From Triticum aestivum (lineage: Eukaryota > Streptophyta > Magnoliopsida > Poales > Poaceae), in NCBI RefSeq assembly GCF_018294505.1, contig NC_057808.1, positions 227,599,780 through 227,663,779 on the forward strand: a stretch of DNA of 64,000 nt, written 5' to 3'. The notes under the pieces are model-generated. The model saw nothing but the letters and a program-made list of their open reading frames with translations, was not told where the DNA came from and did not search any database. Position 1 is the stretch's first letter; the number at the start of each line of letters is the position of its first letter. The position numbers and the translations under genes are program-made. Positions 9,921 to 20,349 of the stretch are shown here, in pieces.

Positions 9921-12587
9921 TGTAGCGACCCGACCTCAGATGGTCAAGTCTCTGTGCTTTAGTGTCATCCCTGGATCGGTAATGCTGACACACACAATAC
10001 TCGAAGGATTTATAATAGAGTAGGAATCACACACTTATTACATCGAATGTCTCCAAAGAGAACTTATTACAGTAAATATGGCTTAAGGCCATCTAAATAA
10101 GATAACAGTGGAAGGCTTGGAAGATAAAGTGAGTCCATCAACTCCAACGACATAGCTGAGTGCATGACAAACGACCTAGCGCACCTTACTCCTCGTCTGA
10201 AAAGTCTGCAACATGATACGTTGCAGCCCGAAAATGGGCCACCACATGGAATATGCTGGCAATATAACCCAGTAGAGCAATGAACAGATAAATCCTATCA
10301 CTACATGCATATTTGGCTGGTGGAGGCTCTATGGTTATATGCTTTTGCGAAAAGCCAATTTTTTCCCACAACAAAGGCATAAATTTTATTTAACTATCAT
10401 GGTGGTTGAAACATCATTGAGAAGGTTCCTCCAACTCAATCCAGATTAAAGTAATCATAACCCAACAAATTAATTTAGAGTGATGAGATCAAATCAATAA
10501 TTCAAGTACCAGATACTCAAGTTGTCCATAACCTGGGACACGGACTAACCATGATTTGTTTATACACTCTGCACAGGTTTGCGCACTTTTCCCCACAAGA
10601 CTCGATCTCCTTCATTGGATTTCTCGCACTGCATGGTGTTTGAGAAACGGATGACCGAGACACAGTCTTTCAGAAGCAATAACTCTAACCCTGGGTAGAC
10701 AGTACCAACCTACATCCCCTACATCTGCTAGCCTGCCCCTGGAAGAGGTCATGCAACATACTCAACTATGCCAGAGCACATAATGGCTTGTGGCTGCACA
10801 CGTAAGTTTCTAGCATGAAAAATCTTATGATCCCTTTGAGCCTGGGTGACGGACCGTAGGATGATCACACGGGTACTCCGGGATATCCTAGGACAACAGT
10901 GGATTCTCCAGGTGCCCACAACCAATCCACCCAGATGTGTGTTAAAGTTGCCACCCAAGTTGAACCATTAATTAACAATCTCACATCTGCCATGGATACA
11001 CTCAAACCCAATCCACGTCTACGAGCATAGCATGGCAATATAAGCATAACGTAGAAGTAACTCCCAAGGGTTTGATAATAAAACAGGTAATAGGTCCTAC
11101 CTCATCATCTACTTCCCAAACCCACATGTTAAGAGATCCTAATCATGCAATGTGTGAGGGTTGTAACTAATGCATAAAAACTGGGTAATAAAGGGGTATG
11201 ATCAATGTGTTACTTGCCTTGCTGACGATCTGCAAATCCTAAAGACTCGTAGTAGCACGCTTCGCACTCCGGAAATTCTATCGCAAACAAACAATAGCAT
11301 ACATAAGCAATCAAGCAAAGATGCACGGATAAAACTCAAATAAGAAGATCTAACCAGAAAATTCAACTAAAGAACCCCGGTTTGCAAAAAGAATCAAATC
11401 AAACGGAGCAACGAAACTCAAACTGCGAAAGAAACAAGATCCGATTACTATTATGGACTAAAGTCAAATTTTATAGTACCAAAATCGTGTTCAGGTTGGT
11501 TAAACAGAAAGAGGGCTTCGAGACGAAGACCTAGGCGCTTGAATCGCCTGATTCTGATAAACGAGCTAAAAGTTATACTAAAATGAAAATCAAGGGAGAA
11601 ATCACAATCGAAAATAATCTCGAAAAACCCTGGAAAAAGAAAAACTGACGAACAGGCTAACGAATGGACGTTCGCTGTCTGCGGCTAACGGGCGAACAAC
11701 GTTCGTAAAAACGAACGTACGGACGAACTTCCGCTAAATAAATAAACCGACCGAAAAACCGAACCGATCTATAAAAAACGGATCTAGGGTTTCTAAAAAA
11801 ACCGAACAAACCAAAAAAACAATCGGTTTTCTTGCGAAAACCGGCGGCGGCGGCGCTACCTCCGGCGAGGTCGGCAACGGCGGCGGCGGGGTCGCGGGTC
11901 GGCGGCGGCGGCTCCGGCGGCGGCGCGGGGCGGGGGGACGGCGGCGCGGCATGGCGGCTGGCGGTGGCGCGCGGCTAGGGTTAGGGTTTGGCGCGGCGCG
12001 GGCTTCGGTGGGCTGGGGCGGCTCGGGCGGCACGTCTTATAAAGGCCGGCTAGGCGGTGTCCTAGTCGGGCACGACCCAGTTAGGTCGGTTACCTATTTT
12101 TTAAAATATTTCAACGCGCAGAAAAATGAAGAAAAGAAATACTAAACGGACTCCGAAAATCCCAAAATAAATTTTCCTCGTCCTCTAAAAATATGCCGGA
12201 CAAAGTGAACATTTATTTGGGCTTCTAATGCAATTTTGAAAAACGCGTATTTTCCTAATTCGAATAAAATTGCAATAAAGACCAAATAAAATCATTTATT
12301 TGATTTTAATATTTTTCCTCCATTCATTTATTTTGGAGAAGTCATATTATCTCCTCTCATATATTTTGATATAAAATATTTTCGGAGAGAAAAATCATTA
12401 AAACCAAAATGATCCTTGTTTCAATATTTGATAAAATTCAAATATGAGAAACGTGAAATCCCCAACTCTCTCTGTGGGTCCTTGAGTTGCTTAGATATTC
12501 GAGGATCGAGAAACAAAATGCAGTAAAATATGATATGCATGAATGACCTATGTATAACATTCCAAATTAAAAATTTGGGATGTTACA
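9921..12587 (-). repeat. Chromovirus A 5' LTR
   Basis: The LTR is 2667 bp, TGTAGCGACC to GATGTTACA. A TATA-like CTTTATAAGAC on the minus strand at about 12035-12045 precedes a CGG-rich stretch (11840-12010) that would form the start of the transcript. It is nearly identical to 38793-41459, with about ten small differences by eye, and clearly different from its own partner at 2943-5534. Confidence 0.85.
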
Positions 12588-12591
12588 TGTT

Positions 12592-13169
12592 AGGATATGC
12601 TACCTGAAAATTTTCCTTGTGCATCTTTTCGTCAGTCTGCACTTTGCATTTGTACACCCACTGGGTGTTTAACTTACTGATGAATAGTTTTGTTTCTTCA
12701 GTCGACTAGGTTGTGTCGATTGAGTCTTTGAACCAGTGGGAGCACGCTGAGTGCACCCACTGGGTGTAGTCCCCGAGACCATAGTTGACTGCGGGCAGTC
12801 GGCTATGGTAGGAGAATCAGAACTTTCTCACTCGGTCTGAATGGATCACGTCGAGTGAAACCTGAACCAGTGGGGGCATGCTGAGTGCACCCACTAGGTG
12901 TAGTCCCCGAGACCGTAGTCGACTGCGGGCAGTCGACTGTGGTCTGAGAACAACTTTCCTCTTCTTTTTTTACACTCGGCCTGGACGGACTATGTCGAGT
13001 GGAAACTAGACCAGTGGGGGCACACTAAGTGCACCCACCGGGTGTAGTCCCCGAGACTACAGTTGGATGTTTGATTCGGCAGTAGTCTTAGAACTTGTTG
13101 AATTTGTCACTCTATTGTTCTGAAGTAACCAATCATCGCATCTGTCGGCCAACCATCCTCTGATCACAG
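12592..13169 (+). other. Right part of the split aORF intron, with a repeated motif
   Basis: This is intron sequence of the host aORF, continuing from 2942 across the chromovirus and ending at acceptor AG 13168-13169. It contains three spaced copies (12737-12776, 12871-12911, 13013-13053) of a motif with the core CCCACTGGGTGTAGTCCCCG, each followed by imperfect copies of CGACTGCGGGCAGTCG. The same core occurs in introns of the aORF of the other Tat element. Confidence 0.65.
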
Positions 13170-14215
13170 AAATCTTGTGAACTTGGAGCTCATTTTGCTG
13201 ACCTGGAGCAGAAGCAGATTCAGCTCAATCTCGATTTGGAGTTGGCCAAGACGAACTTGCACAAGGCCAAGGATGAAGCCGCTGGTATGAAAAATTTGTC
13301 GACTGATTTGTTTCTGAACCGAGTGTTATTTCCTTTCTCTGAACCAATTGTTATTTCTTTCAGAAACAATGAACCAGGCTCAGGCGAAGAAGGATCTAGA
13401 CCTTGCAGCTGCGCAAAAGGCAGCAGAAGAGAAAACCGCACTCGCCGACCAGAAGCTTGCTTCAGTCGATAAACTGGAAGAAGAGAACGCCAAGCTGAAG
13501 ACTGCCCTGGATGAAGCCAACAAGGAGGCGACTCGTCTGAAGAAGGACAAGAGGGCCCTGACCGACAAGGTAGAAGACATCGCCCGCAAGAGGGATGAGC
13601 TGGAGAATTATCTGGGAGGACTTGCCAAGAAGTTATTCATTATGCTTGAAGGTGCTTTCCTTTGTCCGACTGACTTGTTGTTGTCGACTTGATATAAAGC
13701 TATTGACTCCTCATTGTATTGCGTGTGCAGAATTTTGCCAGAACTTCGAGGAAGAGACTGGGCGAATTGAGACAAGCTTGGACCCCATCCTCTCTGCTGT
13801 TAAGGACGAAGCTGCCATGAACGTGCTCCGACTGGAATCTCGTGTCGCTGGTGTTGTCAACTACCTTGCTCGGCTGAAAGTTGCGGTGTTGTGAATTGAC
13901 ACAGCACTCTGGCCAGGGGCGACGGTCCAAAATTACCTCGAGTCTCTGATTGCAAGACTCAATGAGGTCCCTGGTCGAGTGCAGGAATGGAAGAAGTCTT
14001 CTGCTCGATGCGGTGCTGACGTGGATCTGTCTCTGGTTCGTGTCCACTACAAGGAAGCTCGAGAAGAGAAGCTAGCAGCGATCAAGGTTGCCAATACCAA
14101 AAGGCACGACTTCCAATCTTTCATGGAAACCTTCATTGCTGTTGCCACTCGGATTGCTGACGGAATCGACCTGAACGAGTTCGTCGAGCGTGCAAGCCCT
14201 CCTCCTGCGAAGTGA
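13170..14215 (+). pseudogene. Tat antisense aORF, C-terminal coiled-coil exons (copy A)
   Basis: Three exons in one frame: 13170-13284 (KSCELGAHFADLEQKQ), 13364-13651 (ETMNQAQAKKDLDLAAAQ through a long heptad-rich coiled coil KLEEENAKLKTALDEANKEA) and 13731-14215. The last has EFCQNFEEETGRIETSL, ALWPGATVQNYLESL, GRVQEWKKSSARCGADVDLS and ends ERASPPPAK. Splice sites are GT-AG. A TGA at 13892-13894 interrupts the last exon after LARLKVAVL; the copy at the right end of the window reads CGA there. The ALWPG...WKKSSARCGA block also occurs in the aORF of the inner Tat element. Function unknown. Confidence 0.75.
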
Positions 14216-14431
14216 ACAAACTTTATGCCTCGCCTTAAATTTGCCTCAGAATGCCGAGTGATTTTGTAACTGTTAAACCCCTTCGGGCCTGATGCCCGAT
14301 ACTTTAATCCGTGGTCTGGAACCTCGTGGGATTTATCTGAAACTTATCCTTTCTTTAAATATGCTTGCGTTTGCTTTCGAGCGAGACTTATTTCTTCACT
14401 CGGAATAGTCTTTTGTCCTTGTGATGCAGCC
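14216..14431 (+). other. 3' region of the aORF (copy A)
   Basis: Non-coding sequence after the aORF stop. A small hairpin, CCCCTTCGGGCCTGATGCCCG, lies near 14278-14298. No clear polyadenylation signal stands out. It leads into the tandem repeats. Confidence 0.4.
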
Positions 14432-14657
14432 CTGAGGAGAAGGTCGCAGACGGCCCGCACCTCATCGTACTTGCGGATTAGGATGAAGCGTGCATTGTAT
14501 TTATGGCACAGCTCTGAGGAGAAGGTCGCAGTCGACCTGCACCTCGTCGTCCTTGCGGATTAGGACGGAGCGTACATTATATTTATGGCGCCGCTCTGAG
14601 GAGAAGGTCGCAGTCGACCTGCACCTCGTCGTCCTTGCGGATTAGGACGGAGCATAT
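14432..14657 (+). repeat. 82-bp tandem repeat, about 2.8 copies
   Basis: Units start at 14432, 14514 and 14596 with CTGAGGAGAAGGTCGCAG and carry CTTGCGGATTAGGA. The second and third units are almost identical while the first has diverged. The block lies between the aORF and the 74-bp array. Confidence 0.85.
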
Positions 14658-14706
14658 GGCCAAGTCCCCGAGCGAGAAAATCGTTTTCCACTCAGAACAT
14701 ATTTTG

Positions 14707-15480
14707 AACTTAGGCGAGTACTGGACTGCACCTAAGCCCCCGAGTGAGAGGGTTGCTCTTCACTTGGTGGGATTTATTCAAACTTAGGCGAGTACTGGAC
14801 TGCAGCTAAGCCTCCGAGTGAGAGGCTTGCCCTTCACTCGATAGGATTCTTGGATCTTAGGCGAGTATTGGACTGCAGCTAAGCCCCCGAGTGAGAGGGT
14901 TGCTCTTCACTCGGTGCGATTTCTTCAAGCTTAGGCGAGTACTAGACTGCAGCTAAGCCTCCAAGTGAGAGGCTTGCTCTTCACTGGGTAGGATTTTTAG
15001 GTCTTAGGCGAGTACTGGACTGCAGCTAAGCCCCCGAGTGAGAGGGTTGCTCTTCACTAAGTGAGATTTTTTCAAACTTAGGCGAGTACTGAACTGCAGC
15101 TAAGCCCCCGAGTGAGAGGGTTGCTCTTCACTCTGTTGGATTTTTTAAAACTTAGGCGAGTACTGGAGTGCTGCTAAGCCCCCGAGTGAGAGGGTTGCTC
15201 TTCACTCGGTAGGATTTTTTTCAAACTTAGGCGAGTACTGGACTGCAACTAAGCCCCCGAGTGAGAGGGTTGCTCTTCACTCAGTAGGATGTTTTCAAAC
15301 TTAGGTGAGTACTGGACTGCAGCTAAGCCCCCGAGTGAGAGGGTTGCTCTTCACTCGGTAGGATTTTTCAAACTTAGGCGAAACAGATTCGCAGGTAAGC
15401 CCCCGAGTGAGAGGCTTGCTCACCACTCGGTAGGATTTTCTTCTGTTTGGAACTTAGGCGAAGCGGGTTCGCAGCTAAGA
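14707..15480 (+). repeat. 74-bp tandem repeat, 11 units
   Basis: Units begin CTTAGGCGAGTACTGGACTG at 14709, 14783, 14856, 14930, 15003, 15077, 15151, 15226, 15300, 15373 and 15453, spaced 73-75 bp apart except the last (80). Each holds TAAGCCCCCGAGTGAGAGG and CTCTTCACTCGG. The last two units have changed (GCGAAACAGATTCGCAG). Tandem arrays at this position, between integrase and the 3' LTR, are known in Tat elements and can seed satellites. Confidence 0.9.
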
Positions 15481-15578
15481 CACCCACTAGGGGATTTAGA
15501 ACACATAAAAAGGAACAACAATTATTTAGGAGACTGAAAAACTATGTCTTTGATAATCAATATAGGAGGTATTTCTTA

Positions 15579-17015
15579 TTACATGTCAACAGTCTGAATG
15601 CTTAAGTATAAAAGGGGCGGAGCAGCTCCGCATTCCAAGCGCGTGGTTTGTCTATATTGTGCTCCACATTGTATAGGCGATATGCTCCGTTGTGGAGCAC
15701 TTTGGTGATGATGAATGGGCCTTCCCAAGCAGGAGCGAGCTTGTGTGGTCGCTGCTGATTCACTCGAAGAACCTAGTAACCCCTCTTGAAATGCTCGACC
15801 TCTCATGTTTCTGGCGTGGAATCGACGCTGGTCTTGCTGATAAATGGTCGACCAGATCAGAGCCATTTCTCTTTCCTCTTCCAGGAGATCAACTGCATCT
15901 TGCCGAGCCTGTTCTGCTTCATCTTCTAAGAAAAGTTCGACTCGGGGTGCATTGTGAAAGAAGTCACTCGGAAGCACAGCTTCAGCCGCATAGACCAAGA
16001 AGAATGGAGTTCGACCAGTTGAACGATTAGGAGTTGTCCCCAACCCCCAAAGCACTGATGGAAGTTCATCGACCCAACCGCCTGCTGCATGCTTGAGGTC
16101 GCGCATCAATCGGGGTTTCAGCCCTTTGAGAATCAATCTGTTTGCTCTTTCAGCTTGCCCATTTGACTGGGGATGGGCGACTGAAGCATAGTCGACCCGA
16201 GTGCCCTGGGAAGCGCAGAATGCTCTGAACTCATCGGAATCGAAGTTTGACCCATTATCTGTAATGATGCTGTCCAGAACTCCGTATTTGAATGTTAACT
16301 CTCTGATGAAGCTAACAGCAGTACTTGCTTCGAGGTTTTTGATAGGCTTGGCTTCAATCCATTTGGTGAACTTGTCGACCGCTACGAGCACATGGGTGAA
16401 GCCACTCCTGCCAGTCCTCAGAGGTCCAACCATATCTAATCCCCAAACAGCAAAAGGCCAGACGAGTGGAATGGTCTTCAGGGCTGATGCAGGCTCAGTG
16501 GCATAGTGTCCAGTCTTCCCGCACTTGAAACAAGTAATGTGACTTAGATCCCTCTTGGCGAGTGTGGCTGGAGTGGAGCAGTTCTGATTACTGCTTGCTC
16601 CATTCCCATTCCCATTCTTGGGGCCATTGTGGTTATGCGAACTTCCTCCATTGTGAGTATGGCCTCCATGGTTATGGGTATATCCTCCCGAGTTCGGGGT
16701 TAAACGAGGCTTCTGCTGAGCTCCTGAATTGTACTTTCCTTGTCCATACTTCCTTTTGCGGCTCTCAATCTGCTGCTGCTTCACTTCCATCATAAGAGCC
16801 TTGTCTACCAACTCCTGGTAGTTGTTAAATGTTGCCACCATCAACTGCATGCTCATCTCATCATTCGGCCCTTCCATAAACTTCTCCTGCGTCATGGAAT
16901 CTGCGGCCACATCATCAGGGGAATAACAGGATAGCTTACTGAACTCATCTACGTACTGAGCCACATTACGATTCCCCTGGCGCAAGTTGCGAAACTCACG
17001 TTTCTTCATGCTCAT
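15579..17015 (-). pseudogene. Chimeric gag-integrase ORF at a recombination junction
   Basis: A 478-residue open frame joins two unrelated elements. Residues 1 to ~173 are chromovirus X gag ([15 protein letters not shown] to the zinc knuckle start [13 protein letters not shown]). From PASALKTIPLVWPF onward it is Tat integrase: DDE core GLDMVGPLRTG, ITDNGSNFDS and NGQAERANRL, with GGWVDELPSVLWGL. The integrase HHCC domain is missing. Past ARNMRGRAFQEG the frame has shifted and the tail is meaningless, as in copy B. The joint at 16494-16496 shares only two bases (CT) between parents. The codon phase is kept exactly, probably by chance. Expression and function are unknown. Confidence 0.8.
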
Positions 17016-17168
17016 AGCTCCATTTCAGACATGGGCTGTGCGGAATGCTTGCTGAAACTGATCCCAAGTGATATTGGCTATCGGGAAGGTGGCCGTGTAA
17101 TTCTCCCACCATGATGTTGCTGGTCCATCCAATTGGTGTGCGGCAAAACGCACCTTCTCAGCATCAGT

Positions 17169-17420
17169 TCAACCTGCGGTGGTCAACTCCCTTCCAATCT
17201 TGCGTAACCAGTCATCCGCAACTATGGGCTCGGTGCTACTGGAAAACACCGGCAGCTGCAACCTCAGAAAGCGGGCTAAGTTGTCAACTGGTGGTGGTGG
17301 TGGAGGGTTGTTGTTGTTGCCTTGGTTCTGGACTAATATCTGCATCAAGGCATTCTGCTGCTGGATCAACTGGGTGATCTCCGATGGGAAAACAAATCCG
17401 GTGTCACGTCTCGGAGGCAT
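17169..17420 (-). pseudogene. Chromovirus X gag N-terminus
   Basis: An 83-residue frame starting MPPRRDTGFVFPSEITQL, through the Asn/Pro-rich segment to WLRKIGRELTTAG. It ends early because the next codon (TGC Cys in copy A) reads TGA. The downstream gag continues in other frames to 17015. Same role as the gag of copy A. Confidence 0.7.
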
Positions 17421-17616
17421 CTGATGGGTTTAGAGGGGAGAGATTAGAATAGAAAGGAGGTCTAGTGAGAAAGCACTACCCATATGCACATGAGACAAAC
17501 ACAATCATATCATATCTCTCAATCAATCAAGCAAGGGCATACAATCGGTCTAGAACTAGCGTTGCTCAGACTACTACTATATACAGGGGGAATACTACTA
17601 ATCATATGGTGGTCAT

Positions 17617-18358
17617 CTAGAAATTTTGATCGGTGGAAGACTCCATGATATCCGCTCCAGCTTCGTCTTCATAATCATCATCACTATCGTCAGGGTCGGA
17701 GTCGGTGTCGTCGATGATGATGTAGTTCTCCGGACAAGTGGAATCGTCGTCCTCTTCTCCTGGCGCGGGGTCTCCCATGAAAACTCCTAGCCTCCTTGTC
17801 AGGTCGTCATTCTTCTCCACGAGTACCGTCATTTCCTCCTCATATCCATCGCGTGTAGACTTGAGCTCCTCTTCTAGCTCGGTGATCCTTGTCATTGCCT
17901 TCTTCAAATCTATCATGCTTGCGCACATCTGGTTCTCCTGGCGTCGAATGTGCTGGTTTAGCTCCTGGATGAATGCTGCAATGGATCTGTCCCTCCTGGT
18001 GCTGACTATCTCCCTTGCTCATTTCGGCGCCCACATATCTGGTAGATAGTATCCTTGAGATCCTTGTGGTAACCTTCGCCGATGCGCCCCATGGCAATGT
18101 GGGCTGCCATGCTCTTTCCTAGACTCTAGGTTGGTGCATCAAAGGAAAATTTTATGGGCTCCGTAACTGGCATGAATGTCCTTCCTGGAACTTGAACTCG
18201 AATCATCCATCGCTCCACTTCTGGTAAAGTGCCGGTGTAGGTTCCGGTGAAGCTTGGTATTCCGATGTTCAGGTATCTAGTGACTTCCTTCAAGTGTTGT
18301 CCAAAGGGTGTGTCTTCATCCGGTTGTGCAAACTTGTTCCTTGAGTCCGCCATCCTAA
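17617..18358 (-). pseudogene. Chromovirus X extra upstream ORF, in three frames
   Basis: Starting at about 18353, MADSRNKFAQPDEDTPFG reads without the early stop seen in copies A and B and continues to FDAPT, where a TAG ends it at 18126. Later parts are in other frames: around 18097-17840, and the coiled coil and acidic tail (MCASMIDLKKAMTRITELEE to MESSTDQNF) at 17928-17617. Together they show the full extra protein of the family, an alpha/beta N-terminal part followed by a coiled coil and an acidic tail. Function not recognised. Confidence 0.65.
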
Positions 18359-18445
18359 AGAGTAGAAAATGGGGAGGAGTCAGAAATGAGTAGAGAGGAG
18401 TGACCTATGGCTTTTCTTAGTGGTCGTGTCCTACATTCAGCGTGT

Positions 18446-18457
18446 GCTCTGATACCA
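18446..18457 (-). other. Primer-binding site, initiator tRNA-Met type (chromovirus X)
   Basis: Minus-strand TGGTATCAGAGC three bases inside the LTR at 18461, as in copies A and B. It shows that fragment X used the 18461-34405 LTR as its 5' LTR. Confidence 0.85.
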
Positions 18458-19060
18458 TCTTGTAGCGACCCGACCTCAGACGGTCAAGTCTCTGTGCTTC
18501 AGTGTCATCCCTGGATCGGTAATGCTGACACACACAATACTCGAAGGATTTATAACAGAGTAGCAATCACACACTTATTACATCGAATGTCTCCAAAGAG
18601 AACTTATTACAGTAAATATGGCTTAAGGCCATCTAAATAAGATAACAGCGGAAGGCTTGGAAGATAAAGTGAGTCCATCAACTCCAACGGCATAGCTGAG
18701 TGCATGACAAACGACCTAGCGCACCTTACTCCTCGTCTGAAAAGTCTGCAACATGACACGTTGCAGTCCAAAAACGGGCCAGCACATGGAATATGCTGGC
18801 AATATAACCCAGTAGAGCAATGAACAGATAAATCCTATCACTACATGCATATTTGGCTGGTGGAGGCTCTATGGTTATATGGTTTTGCGAAAAGCCAATC
18901 TTTCCCTACAACAAAGGCATAAATTTTATTTAACTATCATGGTGGTTGAAACATCATTGAGAAGGTTCCTCCAACTCAATCCCAATTAAAGTAATCATAA
19001 CCCAACAAATTAATTTAGAGTGATGAGATCAAATCAATAATTCAAGTACCAAATACTCAA

Positions 19061-20249
19061 TGTCGGAGTAAATGGCCACGGGTAGCCTAACCGACTCCCC
19101 CTGGCTCTTCGAAAAATTATCAGGCCAATCGAGCCTTCAAGCATCCAAAGCATGGGGCCGCCTTCCTCCGGCCGGCTATCCCCAGGGCCGACTACTAGAA
19201 GGCGACCCGGCCTCAAAAACCTTCCCGAAGAAAGCTACGAGATGGCCGACTCCAGGAAGCCGGCCCCAAGAGGACCGACTCCCAGAAGCCGGCCATGAAG
19301 ATGGCCGACTCCCAGAAGCCGGCCAAGACTGCACCCACCAAGACTGCATCCACATAATGGTGATAAGACGGGGCGTGGCCGCAGTACAGCCCACTACCCC
19401 CGAATCCCGGAACAGGCATGGCCACAGGGCGCCGTACGGCTCAGCCATCCCCCGTCCGGCGCGGCATTGTAGCCATGTTGACCTCAACGTCACCCACGAC
19501 AGGTGCCAGTACGACCCGCGGGCGGCGGGCCCTTTTAGCCAAAGAGATGCTCGAGGGCGGCCCGGCCTCCCCTAGTCGGCCTGGGGCGTAGCCGGCTCCC
19601 AATAGCCGGCTACCCCCCTACCTCGAAACATGTGCCTTATTAAGGAGACAAGACGAGGTGAGGCTACAGTGAGAGCCCGCAAGGCGGCGGCACTGTAGCC
19701 ACGCTTACCTGGACAAAGCCCTCGTCATCAGGGGCGAGGCAACAGTAACCAGCCGCCGACAAGGCCCCCAAGCGGTGGGGCCGGCCTGTCGGCCAAGAGG
19801 CTGGCAGCCGGCGGGACCCACCAGTCGGCGGGCCCCAATGGCCGGCGAAGAAGCCGGCGAGCACAGACACTGACGGCTGGCCCAGCCGGATTACCATTGT
19901 ACCCCTGGGGGTTAGGCCTATATAAACCCCCTGGGACACCCATGCAAAGGGTTGAGCTCACATAGTTTCACACACCACATAGAGAGAAAAGGAGAGCTAG
20001 CCTTGCTCTGCTTCCTCCCCTAGCCAAACAGCTCAAGGAGCACTTGTAGCTACTTGTATTAATCTAGTGATCATGCGGAGACCCCGCAGAGCAGGACTAG
20101 GGGCGTTATCTCCATGGAGAGCCCCGAACCTGGGTAAGATCCGCCGGCGTGCATGTCTTCGCCTTCCCGTTTCCAGGCACCGGCGATGTCTTACTGGCTC
20201 CCACAATGATAAGCCACCCGTTGGCATATGTCGCACCTACCACCCGACA
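19061..20249 (+). repeat. Inner Tat element 5' LTR
   Basis: The LTR is 1189 bp from TGTCGGAGTAAATGG to CCACCCGACA. It is GC-rich with many GCCGGC-type words. A TATA box (CTATATAAA) lies at 19918-19926. Open frames within it on both strands are compositional. Confidence 0.9.
19918..19926 (+). promoter_or_regulatory. TATA box of inner Tat 5' LTR
   Basis: CTATATAAA within GTTAGGCCTATATAAACCCC. The same box lies at 32014-32022 in the 3' LTR. Transcription would start about 30 bp downstream, near the GTTGAGCTCACATAG stretch. Confidence 0.65.
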
Positions 20250-20251
20250 TT

Positions 20252-20268
20252 TGGCGCCCACCGTGGGG
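20252..20268 (+). other. Primer-binding site of inner Tat element
   Basis: TGGCGCCCACCGTGGGG starts two bases after the LTR end. The host Tat element has the same sequence at 52105-52122 on the minus strand, which supports one lineage for both. I do not name the tRNA. Confidence 0.75.
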
Positions 20269-20349
20269 CCAGGTGCACCATCGTCCGGAGACTTGTTCTG
20301 GACAGGAACCCTTTTCCTCCCCCGCGAGTGTAGCCAGCCCGCTACGCCC

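Larger units (their letters stand above)
2943..12587 (-). mobile_element. Chromovirus (Tekay/Del type) copy A, full-length, RT-deleted
   Basis: The element is flanked by LTRs 2943-5534 and 9921-12587 with ends TGTAGCGACC and GATGTTACA, and by the 4-bp direct repeat TGTT (2939-2942, 12588-12591). On the minus strand it has an initiator-Met primer site, an extra upstream ORF, gag with a zinc knuckle, protease, a truncated RT, integrase, a chromodomain and a polypurine tract. The C-terminal chromodomain and gene order place it in the chromoviruses, probably the Tekay clade. Its two LTRs differ by many substitutions and a roughly 50 bp deletion in the left one (near 5137), so it is not young or has been patched by recombination. 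The right two thirds are duplicated at 35348-41459. Confidence 0.85.
16496..18460 (-). mobile_element. Chromovirus fragment X (leader, extra ORF, partial gag)
   Basis: The sequence matches 7950-9920 of copy A but with clearly more differences than copies A and B show to each other, for instance FSKLSCYSPDDVAADSMTQE versus [20 protein letters not shown]. It begins abruptly in the zinc knuckle and ends at the LTR at 18461. It is therefore a separate chromovirus copy whose pol end is missing. Confidence 0.8.

Noticed and set aside
14707..15480. CRISPR-like regular repeats
   Set aside because: Units are directly adjacent without unique spacers; this is a tandem array in a plant retrotransposon.
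19072..19575. 167-residue plus-strand open frame in the inner Tat 5' LTR
   Set aside because: It lies entirely in the LTR, is rich in Pro/Arg/Gly from GC-rich words and has no domain.
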